Source: Anaerospora hongkongensis (GTDB lineage Bacteria > Bacillota > Negativicutes > Sporomusales > DSM-15969). Taken from it: a stretch of DNA of 64,000 nucleotides. The stretch lies in contig NZ_SLUI01000001.1 of NCBI RefSeq assembly GCF_004339805.1, positions 124,001 to 188,000 of the forward strand, given 5' to 3'. Under the pieces are notes generated by a model. The model had not been told where the DNA came from and ran no database searches. It saw only the letters and a program-made list of their open reading frames with translations. This document shows, piece by piece, positions 31,454-40,980 of this stretch. Made by a program: the position numbers and the translations under genes. Numbering within the stretch: position 1 is the first letter of the stretch; each line of letters begins with the position of its first letter.

Positions 31454-33492
31454 CACCACACCCCCATTCTTACCCGTATTACATTATTCTCATCATACAC
31501 TATGATCAAATTATCTTTTATCTCTATCCTCGCCCCTGTAGTAGCAGTACGCAGCGTTCCTATAACCCCGCCCGAGAGAGCTCCGAGATTACTGGCTGTA
31601 AGCTTCCCGGTTATATCAAGATTGCCAGAAATGACTGTATTTCCATCAATCTCAATCATCCGGCCTTTTAACTTAACCCCAGCAGGACTTAAATTAATCC
31701 GCGAAACAATAATCTCACCAGTTAAATCATCGTTGCCTTGCGACACAAGATCTATTTGATCCTTTAAAGCGGTAATTGCTGAGTATGCACAGTTTTCTGG
31801 GGATTTTTCTAATTCTGTAACGATTGCGGATATACTGTTGTTGGTTATTTGAAGATCTGCAGTACTAGCTTTTGAAGCTACTGTTGTTTGAATGCTATCT
31901 GCCTTTTGGTTTACGGCCGATATCTGTCCGGCTTGATTACTAACCGTAGAGGTTAAGCCTTCAATACTTACCCTTAAATTCGCTAAGTTTGGCATCTTAT
32001 TAGAGGGTGCCGTCGGCGATTGAGTAACAGCCAAATTTATCTGATCAGGTAATTGGTCAATTCGTGTAGCCTGCTGTGACACCTTGCCATCAGCATCAGC
32101 TTTGTTCGCCACGACTGTTTGATGTATTCCATTGACATCAATTTCAACCGCTGCAAGCCGTGTTGTCAGAGGGTTAATTTGAGTAGTTGCTATGTCATTT
32201 TTAGCGGATGTGACTGCTGCAGTTATCTGCCCGGGTACTGCATTAATCTGACTGTTCAGTGTGGATACTTTCCCGTCAGCATCCGTTTTGTTTGCCGAAA
32301 CAGTAGCCTGTATAGCATCCGTAGTTTGTTTAATTTTCGTAAACGAGATGTAAGGCTGCGTAACATTTGTGAATGGATCAGTATTTAAGTTGGTCACAAC
32401 AGAAGAAATCTGACCAGCCGTCTGCGTAATTTGACTAGCCTGCTGAGATAACTTGCCATCCGTATCGGTTTTATTGGCCGAGACAGTTGAAGCTATACTA
32501 TCAGCTTGCTGCTTCAGGCTTGAAATCGCAGTATACTGACTAGCTGCACCGGGAGCCTGGTTGAGTTTACCAACTACAGCCGTAATGCTATCAGCGTTTT
32601 GGGTAATAGAAGAAGATTGCTGCTGAAACTTATTGTCAGCATCTGACTTGTTTGCAGATACGATTGATGCGATACCATCCGTGGTTTGTTTGATCTTAGT
32701 GAAAGATACGTAGCCAGGCTGATCTTTGTCCAGCTCAGCTACAACAGAAGAAATCTCGCCTGCCGTCTGAGTTAGCTGGCTGGTGAGATTTGTTATTTTA
32801 CCATCAGCATCTGACTTGTTTGCAGATACGATTGTAGATATTGAATCTGCTGTTTGCTTTAAGCTTGAAATCGCAATATATTGGTCTTCTGCTCCCGGGG
32901 CTTGATTGAGTTTGCCGACAACAGAAGAAATGTTATTGGCCGTTTGTGTAATTAATGATCTGTTTTCACCGTCAGCTTGTGCTAATTCATTAACTTTATC
33001 ATTGAACGTGGCATGACTAACTTTCGCCTGATCCAGTGCTGCAATTGCTTGATTAACACCCTCTTGCATGTTTGGAAGATCGACATTTTTGACCTCATCA
33101 ATCTCCCCTCTCAGAATATCTTCAGCCTCAGCAATCGCATTTCGGATACTAGGGATATCGACGTTTTTGACTTCATCGATCGTACTATTAATACTGGCTT
33201 CGACTGCCGCAATAGTCTCTCGAATTTCAGTATCAATATTGACGGCTAACTCCTGCTGTGATATCAACAATTCAGTGATGTAATCGTTTAAAGCCTTAAT
33301 TCGCTGCTCAATAAACTCATTTACCTTTCTTATAGCCTCGTTCATTGCTGCAATTCTCTTTTTTTGCTCATCAGACAATACATTTTCGAATTGTGTTAGT
33401 GTTTTCGCATTAGCATCCAGAATACGATTCAGTTGTTCAAAGTTCCTCTCCAAACTCTCCGGGGTAACTCGTGTATCTAGTCGCTGAGCCAT
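31453..33492 (-). CDS. Long repetitive coiled-coil tail fibre
   Basis: 679 residues. Residues 1-140 are heptad-rich with two near-copies of 'EVKNVDIP/EVKNVDLP'. About 180-480 consists of diverged repeats built on 'SI-SIVSANKSDADGK' and 'ITQTAG-ISSVV', typical of trimeric coiled fibres. The C terminus (570-679) has INLSPAGVKLKGRMIEIDGN, NLDITGKLTASNLGALSGG and a short beta domain, as in many receptor-binding fibres. It overlaps the next, short gene by the start codon. The repeats make the DNA at about 32.1-33.0 kb prone to recombination. Confidence 0.8.
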   Translation of the reverse strand: MAQRLDTRVTPESLERNFEQLNRILDANAKTLTQFENVLSDEQKKRIAAMNEAIRKVNEFIEQRIKALNDYITELLISQQELAVNIDTEIRETIAAVEASINSTIDEVKNVDIPSIRNAIAEAEDILRGEIDEVKNVDLPNMQEGVNQAIAALDQAKVSHATFNDKVNELAQADGENRSLITQTANNISSVVGKLNQAPGAEDQYIAISSLKQTADSISTIVSANKSDADGKITNLTSQLTQTAGEISSVVAELDKDQPGYVSFTKIKQTTDGIASIVSANKSDADNKFQQQSSSITQNADSITAVVGKLNQAPGAASQYTAISSLKQQADSIASTVSANKTDTDGKLSQQASQITQTAGQISSVVTNLNTDPFTNVTQPYISFTKIKQTTDAIQATVSANKTDADGKVSTLNSQINAVPGQITAAVTSAKNDIATTQINPLTTRLAAVEIDVNGIHQTVVANKADADGKVSQQATRIDQLPDQINLAVTQSPTAPSNKMPNLANLRVSIEGLTSTVSNQAGQISAVNQKADSIQTTVASKASTADLQITNNSISAIVTELEKSPENCAYSAITALKDQIDLVSQGNDDLTGEIIVSRINLSPAGVKLKGRMIEIDGNTVISGNLDITGKLTASNLGALSGGVIGTLRTATTGARIEIKDNLIIVYDENNVIRVRMGVW

Positions 33493-33493
33493 A

Positions 33494-34939
33494 CTACACC
33501 TCCACCAATTCTAGTTTTATATTGTTTAGCGAAAAAGCACCTTTGGTGGACGTAATTTTAATAGAAAATTCCTTTATACGATAAGTCTGCCGTTTTGCCT
33601 CTGGAGTAAGTCTTGTGAGTGTCCATAAAGGATACTCGGCATCAGCTAAATATTCGTTACAGTCTGCAACATATGGGCTGTAAGATGCATATCTAATAGG
33701 TAATTCCAAATCACCTATTAGAACCTTTGCATCTACGTCACCCCGGGCATCGATAGAAGCCGCTATTCGCTTAATAAGAAACTCATCTAAGGTGGTGTAC
33801 AGTTTGCCTTCCACATCAACTTGAATTAAATTACCGTCTACTTCCGTGTCTGCGTTTTCGTCCATCCGGTAAATGGTATCACCGGCCAAGACGTAAACCG
33901 TATTACCAACAAGGCAAACATCTGAAATAGGAACGCTAAACTTACGTACCGTAAAAGCCCCCGAAAAATAATGAAAGAGATAGGTTGTCCCCATCTCATC
34001 AGCACGAATCCATATTTGTTTTTTAGGCTGTACATCCCATAACTTAGCATTTTGGCTGACACCTTGCAACAGGAGTTGGTTGACAGCAGCGCCTACCTCA
34101 CTTGATCGAAGGGTCCCGTATTCGCCACTATTAAAGGCAATGGCACTAAATCCATCTTTGCCAACATAGTACAAGCCATTACCGGCGAATATCACACCGT
34201 TTTGCCCTACTGTATATACTCCGCTAGGTCCATCATAAGCTTGCCAATAATAATCACCCGTGAGCCTGAATGTCTTCCCTGAACGCTTTACAACGACGAT
34301 ATTGCCAAATAGCTCTTTGACCGCAACAATACCGCCTCCGTCTTGGTATCCTATTTCTGCATACCATGCGTCCTGTTCATTGTCGGTTTTGAAGTTCCAG
34401 TTTTCAATGTCACCGGTTCCGCACCAGTTGATGATGTCACTTCCAGTATTACAAATACCTAATCTACCAGACCTAACGTAGCACATATCGGCTATAGGAG
34501 AAGCAGTAGCCTCCTTGAAGTTATTCTCATAGTCGATATATTGTACTCTACTACCAGATACAACAGCTGTATACGAACCGTAGACGGCATAGCTCGGGCG
34601 TTTAATACTGTTTAGCGAACCAGTTAAGACAGGCACTGTTTTAGGCGTTAGGTTGCCATTTAAGCGATAAAGACTACGACCACAATTAGTTAGAAAATAA
34701 TTATCTTTATAATTGTAAAACAGGGTGTCGGCATTTGCCGGCAGCTTTATTATCGGCACTAAACCGTCCACAACCTTTAGCTTCCCGGAAACATAATCGA
34801 GTTCAACGTTCATAGCCTTTTGTAACATGTTCGGCAAGAACTTATTTGATACTGGCGCAATATCTAATCTCAAACCACCTGAATAATCATCTATCGAAAG
34901 GGGTTGCACATTAGCATGTTTAGATGAGCGTTTAGGCAC
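33494..34939 (-). CDS. Tail hub/DNA-stabilisation protein (P22 gp10-like)
   Basis: 481 residues of beta-propeller-like repeats: blocks such as DTLFYNYKDNYFLTNCGRSLYRL, GSYTAVVSGSRVQYIDY, GDIENWNF and GNIVVVKRSGKTFRLTG. Length, fold pattern and position after the adaptor gene match the podovirus tail hub or 'packaged DNA stabilisation' proteins that sit under the portal. Its start overlaps the end of the adaptor gene by 8 bp. The specific P22 correspondence is an inference from layout. Confidence 0.7.
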   Translation of the reverse strand: MPKRSSKHANVQPLSIDDYSGGLRLDIAPVSNKFLPNMLQKAMNVELDYVSGKLKVVDGLVPIIKLPANADTLFYNYKDNYFLTNCGRSLYRLNGNLTPKTVPVLTGSLNSIKRPSYAVYGSYTAVVSGSRVQYIDYENNFKEATASPIADMCYVRSGRLGICNTGSDIINWCGTGDIENWNFKTDNEQDAWYAEIGYQDGGGIVAVKELFGNIVVVKRSGKTFRLTGDYYWQAYDGPSGVYTVGQNGVIFAGNGLYYVGKDGFSAIAFNSGEYGTLRSSEVGAAVNQLLLQGVSQNAKLWDVQPKKQIWIRADEMGTTYLFHYFSGAFTVRKFSVPISDVCLVGNTVYVLAGDTIYRMDENADTEVDGNLIQVDVEGKLYTTLDEFLIKRIAASIDARGDVDAKVLIGDLELPIRYASYSPYVADCNEYLADAEYPLWTLTRLTPEAKRQTYRIKEFSIKITSTKGAFSLNNIKLELVEV

Positions 34940-35669
34940 TACCTATCACCCCGATTGCCTGTAGAGATTGAGCTAATAGTGCCTCATCTTGTGTAATGTC
35001 ATACTCATCACGATTGAGCGCAATGATAGCAGTTTTCTGAATTAGCACGCCATCATATATTGGCTTAAATACAGAATACGTGGGCAGGTAAACATCCACT
35101 TCATTTACGGTTATATGCGAACGGTTCGCAAAGTATTGAAATTCAAATGCTTCAGAGTCATCTAAGATACGAAAAGTGTTACCATTTCTTTTTATCGGAT
35201 ATAACCCACACGCTTTGATAAAGTCATTAGGAATATTCATCCCGTCCGTTATAATAATTTCTTTCATCATTTCCTTATCGCCGTTTTGGATAAGCTGTAA
35301 ACTCAACCAGTCTATAGCATTGTTAAGAAATCCTACTAAATCGCTTGTTTCAAATTCAATACCATCTTTATCTGAAATTAATGCTCGTATACGCTTAATA
35401 ATCTCACCATTAGGAGTTGCAGTAGTGTCACCAATAAATGTTTCAGAGGCCTCAATCACATATCGCCAAGGCCCAGTAGCAATTATGCTAATCAAATTAA
35501 ATGGAGAGAAATTTCCCTCAAACTGTTCTAGCCCAAGCACTTTAATTATTTGGCCATTCACCGACACAGTTAATTCAGTTGCTCCGTCATTGATAATATT
35601 TACACGGGTGGCATACTGTTGCAGCGCCTTTGTATGATTACCAGTACCGCTATTGCTGCTGATAATCAT
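34932..35669 (-). CDS. Head-tail adaptor-type protein
   Basis: 245 residues starting MIISSNSGTGNHTK at 35669, which overlaps the preceding stop. The longer frame to 35741 would lie inside the upstream gene. The middle (about 88-135) has IKRIRALISDKDGIEFETSDLVGFLNNAIDWLSLQL, a helical adaptor pattern common in podovirus connector proteins. The N-terminal 80 residues look like a beta sandwich. The predicted role is attaching the hub to the head. Confidence 0.6.
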   Translation of the reverse strand: MIISSNSGTGNHTKALQQYATRVNIINDGATELTVSVNGQIIKVLGLEQFEGNFSPFNLISIIATGPWRYVIEASETFIGDTTATPNGEIIKRIRALISDKDGIEFETSDLVGFLNNAIDWLSLQLIQNGDKEMMKEIIITDGMNIPNDFIKACGLYPIKRNGNTFRILDDSEAFEFQYFANRSHITVNEVDVYLPTYSVFKPIYDGVLIQKTAIIALNRDEYDITQDEALLAQSLQAIGVIGSA

Positions 35670-35914
35670 AATAAACTCCACAGCGCTACTTTTGCGCAAT
35701 ATAAAACGCCGCCTGCAATAGTGCAAGCAGCGTCTTTCCATTCGGGCGTGCCAGTTTTGGTTTTATAGTCATACACCTCTTTACCTATGCCAGTTAACAT
35801 TGCCGCAAACAGTCCAATATCCCCCGGAAACAGCGAGGCAATAAAATACCCGCCTAATAAGTGTATAAGCTTATCAGGCGGGATCTTCTTTAGCAACTGT
35901 ATTAACTTATTCAC
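35666..35914 (-). CDS. Small membrane protein with YfiM/holin-like look
   Basis: 82 residues: KLIHLLGGYFIASLFPGDIGLFAAMLTGIGKEVYDYKTKTGTPEWKD then a hydrophobic C-terminal helix. The KLIH...GY..AS and G.GKE.YD pattern recalls small phage and bacterial membrane proteins of the YfiM type. It lies between fibre and adaptor genes with four-base overlaps on both sides, so it is expressed late. A second holin or an envelope-entry protein are both possible. Confidence 0.55.
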   Translation of the reverse strand: MNKLIQLLKKIPPDKLIHLLGGYFIASLFPGDIGLFAAMLTGIGKEVYDYKTKTGTPEWKDAACTIAGGVLYCAKVALWSLL

Positions 35915-38900
35915 AGACTCAATTCCTCCTTTTGCTGTTGTCTTTCCAGCCTCTCCACTTTAGCCGATAACTCTTGGACAGCTTTAATAAGTGGTGCTAT
36001 AAACTCTTCATAGCGCAATCCATAGTTCCCTTGCTCGTCAACCGTAAATATTCCTACGTCCTTGCCGTTTAATGCTTCCTCTACCTCTTGAGCAATAAGG
36101 CCAGCATGTGTTCTTACGCCAGGCAATGGTATTACGACTTCTTTATATACGGGACGTTCTTCAGTAACAGCAGGAATCATTACGTCTTCCGTTACAACCG
36201 CAGAAACTAATCGCTGCTCTACTACGGCTTCTTTCTCTAAGATAGTTTCAGTTACGGCTTCAGTGATTAGATTGCCCTCTTCATCGTATTCTGCCGGAAT
36301 AATTTCAATAGTGCTGTAGATTGCGGGAGATACTTCTACCGTCTCATATATGGCTGGAGAAACTTCCTGTATCTCAGTACGCTCTGGTTCAATTTCTACT
36401 GTTTCTACTCCGCATTGTTCTGAAGCCACTTCATTCTGCCTTACTTTGTATTTAAACTCTACAGGGCGAAGGGAATTGATGAAGTCTAAGCCTAAATCTA
36501 AATCGGTAATATCCTTTTTGGCGTTGCGATCTGAGGTATTGATAGTGGCTGAAACAGCGTAAATTTGACTCCATCTAGCACCAGATGTACCCAAAGTGAG
36601 GGAATTATCTGTATATGGCCTTGCACTACCTGAATCTACAACAAATTTTGATGATACTGCCCCAGATGAGCGTGTAAGAAAAACTAAGGCCCCTGACTCT
36701 GCTCCTGCGGTATAGCCAGTTGTTGTAGCATATATTCCTGCGTATTGTACATCGCTTGCGCTAACATCATTTCCTCCATAGAAAGCAAGGTACCCTAGTG
36801 TAGAATTCGCAGTAAATATAGACGATCTTCGAAAGTTTAACGTAGGATTACCAGATGAATTATTGATAGCAGTAGTATTAATAAACACAGGATTTTCTAT
36901 TGTAGCAAGTGTTTTTACCGTAGGAGTAACTATATTAGTAATGCTAGATTCATCAGTTATTACAGATATATTCCATCCTGCTCCGTAAGATGCTACGTTG
37001 CTGTTTCCTATAAACGCTTCTACCACTATTTTGATGTTATCCCATGCCGTGGTAGCCGTGCCAAGTAAAATGCAACATTTACCCGCAACAGAATCGTATC
37101 CAAACCTTACAGAACTAAAAGGGCAGTTAGGGTGTAGTGTGGCAGCGGTCAATATCCAATTACCTGATCCTTGGGTGTAGCCTGACACGGTCGCATCCCA
37201 ATGACTAACATTTGTTCCAGCAGAACTCCAACCTTCAATACTCAATACCAGAGTAGTAGATAGCCAAGATGTAGGTAACATTATTTTAACTGTTCCTGTA
37301 GTGGTACCAGAAAGATGATAGGCCGTTACATCCCGATACTTATACACTGTTCCGTTTGCCAAAGAATTAGAGGAATTTAATTTGGTATTTATCGCCGCAT
37401 CAACAATATCTTTCGTATAAGCATCCAGAATCCCATAATCAGCTAATGTCTTAGGATGTTGATTAGCTGTAGCTCCTACAAGATCAACAGGATTAATCTT
37501 AAAGTAAGCTATCTTTTGTTCTGTGGAGTCTAAGGCAAAATTACGTTGGCGAGTAGGAACAGGGTTATCAATAGCAAAGGTATCTACAGCATACAGATAC
37601 TTGTCGAGTTGTTCATAGGTTACAGTGTAGATTGCGGTAGTATCATAATTAGATTGTGCTGTATAATATTCCAAGGTATCTGACGCGTGTGTATTCCATG
37701 TTATATCTACTATCCCGTTTTTAAAACACGCGAGGTACAACTTAGGTCTATAGGCTAATAAAGAACCTAATCCAGAGGAATTTATATAATATGCAGAAGA
37801 GTATAGTTTAGGATTAGATTTTTCCCTCCACACTACCCCATTTCTCTGCTCTATCTGCGTTACTCCCTGTGGAATATTTATTACACTACCTGCGCTCATT
37901 ATTGGCTTAGTTGGATCGTTATTATAGTAATTTATGTGATACACAGGAGTAGCAAGTTTATAATGCAAAACATACGGTGTATATCCAGAATAACTTGCTG
38001 TAGGTAGAGTAGAAGTTATTCCGGTTCCATCAGTTATCTTCTTCCAGTATTTCGTGCCAGATACATAAGTACCACCATCGGAAGCACACATTTTCCAGCC
38101 ATAAAAATAAGCTTTTATTTCGGCGATAGTAGGGGTAAATGAGCTATTCCATCCAGAATCGATATCATAGACAGAAATGCCTAATTCTATATCAGTGTGG
38201 ATACGGCTCATATCTCCTGCATTCCAAGTGTTTCCAAGCTGGGTGGTGTGAGTCAGTGGTTTTCCATCATATTTTACAACAACCTCAGAGTCGGTTATAA
38301 ATTTTGTTGAAACATGCATTAACACTCGTTTAGCCCCTGTATAACTAACATCTACTCCGGCTATTGATGATGAGTTCTCAGGTAGCTGTACATTCTTCTT
38401 CCACACCTCTTTATACACAGAAGTATTAGGAGTTAGCCATACGCTTTCTCCATCGGCTATTTGCATAGGTGTATGAGCATATGATTTTACTTGTGGTTCA
38501 AAGGCTGTAGCGGTAGAGCCTAATTCTAACTGGGGATTAGTAAAGGTGAATGTTCCTGATGTCGTAGTATCATTTGTAATAAATACTGAAGCTGATACAA
38601 AGTCTGTAGGTGTTGTAAACGGTAGGCTACTATAGGTATTTACCAATGTAAAATAATTGGAGCTTCCATCTGCTTTTACAGTTTGAACAACAAAACGAGA
38701 GTTTCCCCCTGTTGCGGTTCCACTTAGAACATAATTAGTGTTCGGCTTTAGTGAAACGGGAACACGTGATACTTGGGAAATTGTGGTCGCATTCAAAGTT
38801 AAGTTATATGCACTATTCACAACGGCGTTAGCATGTAAAGTCCACTCTCCAGAATTAAACGCAGGAATCAAGTTTTTCCCTATCTGGGTAACTAAAACAT

Positions 38901-40503
38901 CCTTCTTAAACTGTACTGAATCTACATAGGGATATTTAGCTGCTACTTGATCTGCAGTCATAGAATCAATAGCATTGAACTCTGCTTGAGATATTTCGTA
39001 TAGCCTTGCTCCGTCGAAGTAAAAAGTATTGGTGTTTGGTGTAGCTTGTGCAGTATAAAACTGGACCATAGTAGCATCAATAGTTGGATTCAATTTGCGA
39101 CATATTGTAGACCAGGAGGAGGATATTTGATGAGCAGCAAATGTAAGTCCCCCGGAATCCGATCCAAATCTTGTGTAGCATACAGTCGCATTAGGGCTTT
39201 TCACATTAGCTAGTAAGACATAATATTTACTAGCTGATATAGCGTAGTTTTTGGCAATCGAAGTATAAGACCCATTTCCAGAGCCAACTAGTTTTTGACT
39301 TTTTGTACCTATGTATGCGTCAGTATCTAATGCTGTAGTAGACCAATGCGCTGTAGAACCCAAGCCCCACCCATCTGCCATTCCGTTTCCGTCAGTATCT
39401 ACTTCAAAATTCCCATCCTTACCAAGCAAATTGACCAAAGTACGGCCTTTAATCTCTACGCCTAATTCTCCTTGTTCTGCACCAATTTGAGTAGCGGCAA
39501 ATCCATTATAATTCGCTAATTCATCAACTGCATTTTGTACATTTACAGACTTAACAATACTTCCTGGCGCATTGGTAATATTCATTGCGGCATGGGCCGT
39601 AGTGCTGTTTAAGTGGTTATTGGTTACTACGTCAAGTGCAGCTTTAGTGTAGGCATCAGTAATACCATACCCGTCCAGTGTTGTAGGCGTACTGGTTATA
39701 GTACTCCACGCCTGGTTATGGGCCGCCGGGGTGAAGGAACTCGGCACGTTAGCCAATACTGCCCACGGAAATTTTCCATTTGCATCTAAGCGCAGCACCT
39801 TATTAGCAGCAGCAGATGCAACCACATCCGAAGCATTAAGCTTAGTACCAACAAGATTCAGCATTGTAGACGCGAAATTAGGATCGTCGTTGATAGCATT
39901 AGCTAATTCATTAATGGTGTTCAATGTTTCGGGAGCACTATTCACAAGAGCCGCGACTGCCGCTGCTATATTGGCATCTGTTTGTGGCTTAGTGTAGGCA
40001 TCGGTTATCCCATACCCGGCCAAAGTTGCCGCAAGGCTTGCCTTAGCAGCAAGCAAATTTGTCATCTCAGTTTTTGTGTAAGCGTTCGATATGCCGTACC
40101 CTGCCAATGTAGTTGGCTTATCCGATACCCCAGTAACAAAACTGTGCGTGCCGGTAGCAATATGTGTTGCTAAGTTAACCTGCACAGCATTCGCTTTGGC
40201 CTGAGCTCCAGTCGGAGTTTCCGCTCCGACCTGAGCAGCCGTCACCATATGCGGATTATCCGTGCGTTCAGTATGATTTGTTAAATTTGCCTGTACAACA
40301 TTGACTTTGGCTTGGGCCCCGGACGGGGTTTCTGCACCTACCTGACTTGCAGTAACAGCATGCGGGTTATCCACTCTTGCCGAATGTTCATCTATGTGAG
40401 ATTTTACATTCTCAATTTCATCATTGATTTTTTTGCTACTCCACAAGGAGGTTAAAGTTGTCAAGGCATCGTCAATAAAAGCGGGAAGCTTATTCCAGTT
40501 CAT
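35911..40503 (-). CDS. Large tail fibre with C-terminal S74 intramolecular chaperone
   Basis: 1530 residues. The N terminus has fibre connector repeats: 'VDNPHAVTASQVGAETP' and 'TDNPHMVTAAQVGAETP', then several 'YGI-DAYTK' units to about 300. The middle (about 355-700) contains carbohydrate-binding-like jelly rolls, for example GNFEVDTDGNGMADGW. The C terminus (from about 1350) is an S74 peptidase domain with TSDRNAKKDI and THAGLIAQEVEEAL, plus a long inserted Glu/Val-rich segment. S74 domains trimerise the fibre and cleave themselves off at the Ser of the SDRNAK motif. This is probably the main receptor-binding fibre. Confidence 0.88.
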   Translation of the reverse strand: MNWNKLPAFIDDALTTLTSLWSSKKINDEIENVKSHIDEHSARVDNPHAVTASQVGAETPSGAQAKVNVVQANLTNHTERTDNPHMVTAAQVGAETPTGAQAKANAVQVNLATHIATGTHSFVTGVSDKPTTLAGYGISNAYTKTEMTNLLAAKASLAATLAGYGITDAYTKPQTDANIAAAVAALVNSAPETLNTINELANAINDDPNFASTMLNLVGTKLNASDVVASAAANKVLRLDANGKFPWAVLANVPSSFTPAAHNQAWSTITSTPTTLDGYGITDAYTKAALDVVTNNHLNSTTAHAAMNITNAPGSIVKSVNVQNAVDELANYNGFAATQIGAEQGELGVEIKGRTLVNLLGKDGNFEVDTDGNGMADGWGLGSTAHWSTTALDTDAYIGTKSQKLVGSGNGSYTSIAKNYAISASKYYVLLANVKSPNATVCYTRFGSDSGGLTFAAHQISSSWSTICRKLNPTIDATMVQFYTAQATPNTNTFYFDGARLYEISQAEFNAIDSMTADQVAAKYPYVDSVQFKKDVLVTQIGKNLIPAFNSGEWTLHANAVVNSAYNLTLNATTISQVSRVPVSLKPNTNYVLSGTATGGNSRFVVQTVKADGSSNYFTLVNTYSSLPFTTPTDFVSASVFITNDTTTSGTFTFTNPQLELGSTATAFEPQVKSYAHTPMQIADGESVWLTPNTSVYKEVWKKNVQLPENSSSIAGVDVSYTGAKRVLMHVSTKFITDSEVVVKYDGKPLTHTTQLGNTWNAGDMSRIHTDIELGISVYDIDSGWNSSFTPTIAEIKAYFYGWKMCASDGGTYVSGTKYWKKITDGTGITSTLPTASYSGYTPYVLHYKLATPVYHINYYNNDPTKPIMSAGSVINIPQGVTQIEQRNGVVWREKSNPKLYSSAYYINSSGLGSLLAYRPKLYLACFKNGIVDITWNTHASDTLEYYTAQSNYDTTAIYTVTYEQLDKYLYAVDTFAIDNPVPTRQRNFALDSTEQKIAYFKINPVDLVGATANQHPKTLADYGILDAYTKDIVDAAINTKLNSSNSLANGTVYKYRDVTAYHLSGTTTGTVKIMLPTSWLSTTLVLSIEGWSSAGTNVSHWDATVSGYTQGSGNWILTAATLHPNCPFSSVRFGYDSVAGKCCILLGTATTAWDNIKIVVEAFIGNSNVASYGAGWNISVITDESSITNIVTPTVKTLATIENPVFINTTAINNSSGNPTLNFRRSSIFTANSTLGYLAFYGGNDVSASDVQYAGIYATTTGYTAGAESGALVFLTRSSGAVSSKFVVDSGSARPYTDNSLTLGTSGARWSQIYAVSATINTSDRNAKKDITDLDLGLDFINSLRPVEFKYKVRQNEVASEQCGVETVEIEPERTEIQEVSPAIYETVEVSPAIYSTIEIIPAEYDEEGNLITEAVTETILEKEAVVEQRLVSAVVTEDVMIPAVTEERPVYKEVVIPLPGVRTHAGLIAQEVEEALNGKDVGIFTVDEQGNYGLRYEEFIAPLIKAVQELSAKVERLERQQQKEELSL

Positions 40504-40922
40504 TAACCAGATTCACCTACCTCTTCATCATCTTCAATTTCATCATTATATCTGAGGTTCCAACAATCTGCCTGCATGATTTTTTCCTTTTTAAACGTGC
40601 CGGCCAGGCTAATCACTTTACTTTTCCAATACGATTTTGCCTCTTCTTTAGTAGCATAATCGCCAGCAGACAACAATATAAGACTATGATCAATGATAAG
40701 ACTATCAAAATCATCTGGCCATCCAGTCTCATCTGACTCCTTTAACTTAACAGCATCCGGAATAGGAAAGGTCATCTGTTTATAATAAAGCTTCACCACT
40801 TGCCGCAGTTCGCTAATTGTCTCATTTATTGCATCCATTACTTCATACGCACTATATTTTGCAGCATCCATATCTCTAAGCTTCAATCGTACTTTAATTA
40901 CTAGTGTTTTAATTATAGACAT
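40503..40922 (-). CDS. Virion adaptor/connector protein candidate
   Basis: 139 residues starting MSIIKTLVIKVRLKLRD at 40922, with GGTGG five bases upstream. The longer frame to 41171 overlaps the capsid gene and is rejected. It is helical with an acidic C terminus (EIEDDEEVGESG). Location directly after the major capsid gene and length suit a head-completion or adaptor protein, and WPDDFDSLIIDHSLILLSAGDY resembles such adaptors. Its stop shares a base with the fibre start. Confidence 0.6.
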   Translation of the reverse strand: MSIIKTLVIKVRLKLRDMDAAKYSAYEVMDAINETISELRQVVKLYYKQMTFPIPDAVKLKESDETGWPDDFDSLIIDHSLILLSAGDYATKEEAKSYWKSKVISLAGTFKKEKIMQADCWNLRYNDEIEDDEEVGESG

Positions 40923-40947
40923 GTTTTCACCACCTATATAGCAAATA

Positions 40948-40970
40948 GGCCAGGGCTTTAAACCCTGGCC
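40948..40970 (-). terminator. Hairpin after the capsid gene
   Basis: A perfect 8-bp GC-rich stem (40948-40955 with 40963-40970) 10 bp past the capsid stop. The following T content is modest, so it may only attenuate, giving more capsid than downstream transcript. Confidence 0.65.
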
Positions 40971-40980
40971 ATTTTCATTA

